From positions 4,291,501 to 4,355,500 of the forward strand of contig NZ_OY821667.1 in NCBI RefSeq assembly GCF_963682185.1: 64,000 bases of DNA, read 5' to 3'. The notes below the pieces were generated by a model. It was not told the DNA's origin. It ran no database searches and worked only from the letters and a program-made list of their open reading frames with translations. Position 1 is the first letter of the stretch, and every line of letters starts with the position of its first letter. The position numbers and the translations under genes were made by a program. Source of the DNA: an uncultured Cohaesibacter sp. Its GTDB lineage: Bacteria > Pseudomonadota > Alphaproteobacteria > Rhizobiales > Cohaesibacteraceae. Below, piece by piece: positions 62,901 to 64,000 of this stretch.

Positions 62901-63069
62901 CGTCTTTCACTCCTACCAGACGGCAGCTTGCCTGAATCGCAAGCCAAGTCCATCAAGCCGACTGAACAAGAATAGAGAATAAAGAGATAGAAGCCTGTTA
63001 TGGCTCTCCATTTTCTTCCATTAGGCTGCATGTATGACAGCATGAAGACAAACAGGGCCGTTGTGAGCG

Positions 63070-63375
63070 CTAAAGATCGAGCTTTTTAATGCCATAGCGC
63101 AGGCGGGATTCCAGCGGCTGAGTGGTTTTCAGAACACGCACCATCTTGGCCTTGCTCTTGCCCTCGAACCAGCGCATCTGGCGATCAATCAGGGCAAAGC
63201 GTCGGCGGGCACCACGTACAAGGGCGCGTCCTCTCCGGCTGTAGGCGATCAGCAGGAAGGTTGCGAAGGTCATAAGAATTGCCCCTATAGGCACGGGAGT
63301 CCAAACAGATCCCAGCCCGACAAGGAACAGCAAGATAGCGAAGGTGATAATCACCCATCGCTTTATATGGACCAT
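63070..63375 (-). CDS. Small membrane protein, PGPGW-like (paralogue)
   Basis: A 101-residue protein with two helices (KRWVIITFAILLFLVGLGSV and GAILMTFATFLLIAYSRRG) around TPVPI, then a basic tail ending VLKTTQPLESR. It aligns along its whole length with the neighbouring 140-residue protein (shared RW/QW start, LLIA-SR-GR, VLKTT-PL), so the two are tandem duplicates. The start at 63375 (MVHIKRW) has AAAGG 11 bases upstream. Function unknown. Confidence 0.7.
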   Translation of the reverse strand: MVHIKRWVIITFAILLFLVGLGSVWTPVPIGAILMTFATFLLIAYSRRGRALVRGARRRFALIDRQMRWFEGKSKAKMVRVLKTTQPLESRLRYGIKKLDL

Positions 63376-63591
63376 TTGGTGGCGACCTTTCAAAGGCAAT
63401 CGGGGTTTACACCCATAACGGTACAAGTCATGCAATATCTAGTCAGCATCATGGCAAGATCAAGTCGATTGATACCAAAAGCCCAAATAATACAGACGGA
63501 AAAAAAACGTGCCGTCTTGCGTCTTTCATTATGGAAAGACCTACCTGGGCACGCAAAAGCGAGCTGCCCGAGGCAGCCCTTTCTGCGATTG

Positions 63592-64000
63592 CTAGCGAGT
63601 GAGCGTCACGACGCATTCTATATGCGGCGAATATAAAAACTGATCGACCGGCGTGACCGAAGCAATTGTGTAGCCACCATCCACCAGAATCCGCAAGTCA
63701 CGGGCCAGCGTGCCCGGATTGCAGGATACGGCAACCACGACCGGTAACTGGGATTTGGCGATCTCCTCGCATTGAGCCTTGGCGCCAGCGCGTGGCGGGT
63801 CGAACACGAGGGCGTCGAATTTCTTCATTTCGGCGGCCAGCAACGGGCGACGGAACAGATCGCGGCGTTCCATCTTGATGCCCTTGAGCTTGTCACCAAA
63901 GCGCCACGCACGTTCAAGTGATTTGAGCGCCGCATCCTCGCCCTCCAGTGCCCAGACTTGTGCTTTTTTCGCCAGCCGCAGGGCGAAGGTGCCCGAGCCA
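63592..64000 (-). CDS. RNA m5U methyltransferase (TrmA/RumA family), 5' part beyond window
   Basis: The C-terminal 135 or so residues of a class I methyltransferase; the gene continues past the right edge. Visible are motif I (GSGTFALRLAKKAQVWALEG), the DPPRAGA motif, the catalytic cysteine in VAVSCNPGTLARDLRIL and the C-terminal FLYSPHIECVVTLTR, all typical of TrmA/RlmC/RlmD enzymes that make 5-methyluridine. Which RNA is modified cannot be told from this part. Confidence 0.88.
   Translation of the reverse strand, partial: GSGTFALRLAKKAQVWALEGEDAALKSLERAWRFGDKLKGIKMERRDLFRRPLLAAEMKKFDALVFDPPRAGAKAQCEEIAKSQLPVVVAVSCNPGTLARDLRILVDGGYTIASVTPVDQFLYSPHIECVVTLTR

Noticed and set aside
1-64000. 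tRNA, rRNA or insertion-sequence genes
   Set aside because: No T-loop sequences with matching acceptor stems, no ribosomal RNA segments, and no transposase motifs were found on either strand.

Overview
The window is about 64 kb of an alphaproteobacterial chromosome. The likeliest order is Hyphomicrobiales (Rhizobiales), possibly near Cohaesibacteraceae; the family is a weak guess from gene content, not from a marker gene. Supporting signs are the fabI / phosphatase / aroC / ribB gene group, a Nudix-derived NAD regulator next to rnhB, DUF3422, DUF1127 and DUF2007 proteins, a TipF-like EAL protein and an Irr-like iron box. Gene density is normal. No rRNA, tRNA, prophage, insertion sequence or CRISPR array was recognised.

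Layout. 0-1.4 kb: arsenic resistance (thioredoxin-type arsC overlapping a MIP channel gene, after the end of a gene cut by the window edge). 1.5-9.2 kb: housekeeping genes (DUF3422, ispE, a 640-residue TPR protein, a polyprenyl diphosphate synthase, DUF2007, a TrmN6-like methyltransferase). 9.3-18 kb: an M20 amidohydrolase/GNAT pair, an S49 peptidase, an AEC transporter, a LysR regulator, a DUF1127 protein, a ClpP paralogue and a PA0069-type radical SAM protein. 18-29 kb: a probable small RNA, a degenerate EAL protein, HAD, YgfZ, MoaB, YitT, glyQ (without glyS), a FecR-domain protein with a 13-copy 8-residue repeat, and a ChaN-like protein. 29-35.4 kb: the lemA-DUF2207 pair, rnhB-NAD regulator, a phosphatase and an HD hydrolase.

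35.6-40.8 kb is an iron-uptake locus: a ferric-iron binding protein gene, a divergent MFS transporter, and an FbpB-like permease, with no ATPase gene beside them. Upstream are an Irr-type box and an inverted repeat whose near copy sits between the divergent MFS and permease genes. Directly after the binding-protein gene lies the most unusual element of the window: about 365 nt of densely structured RNA (36,941-37,305) in which four hairpins with unrelated stems carry the identical loop CUGGUCC, a fifth carries GGUCC, and a strong terminator ends the unit. A second candidate small RNA, on the minus strand, closes the locus at 40.7 kb.

41.6-64 kb: an AsmA protein, a GNAT/FAD-oxidase pair, a TetR regulator, fabI, a histidine phosphatase, aroC and ribB (with a GTP cyclohydrolase II domain lacking its zinc cysteines), a PepSY membrane protein with a five-unit 10-bp repeat upstream, a 36-residue membrane peptide, a ceramidase-like protein, an OmpR/EnvZ-type two-component pair behind 1.1 kb of non-coding DNA, an Lrp regulator divergent from ald, two tandem PGPGW-like membrane proteins (one with a tail encoded by a REP-like repeat), and the start of an RNA methyltransferase cut by the window end.

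All calls come from reading the sequence. No database or folding program was run, so family names rest on motif recognition and RNA structures on hand-drawn pairings.
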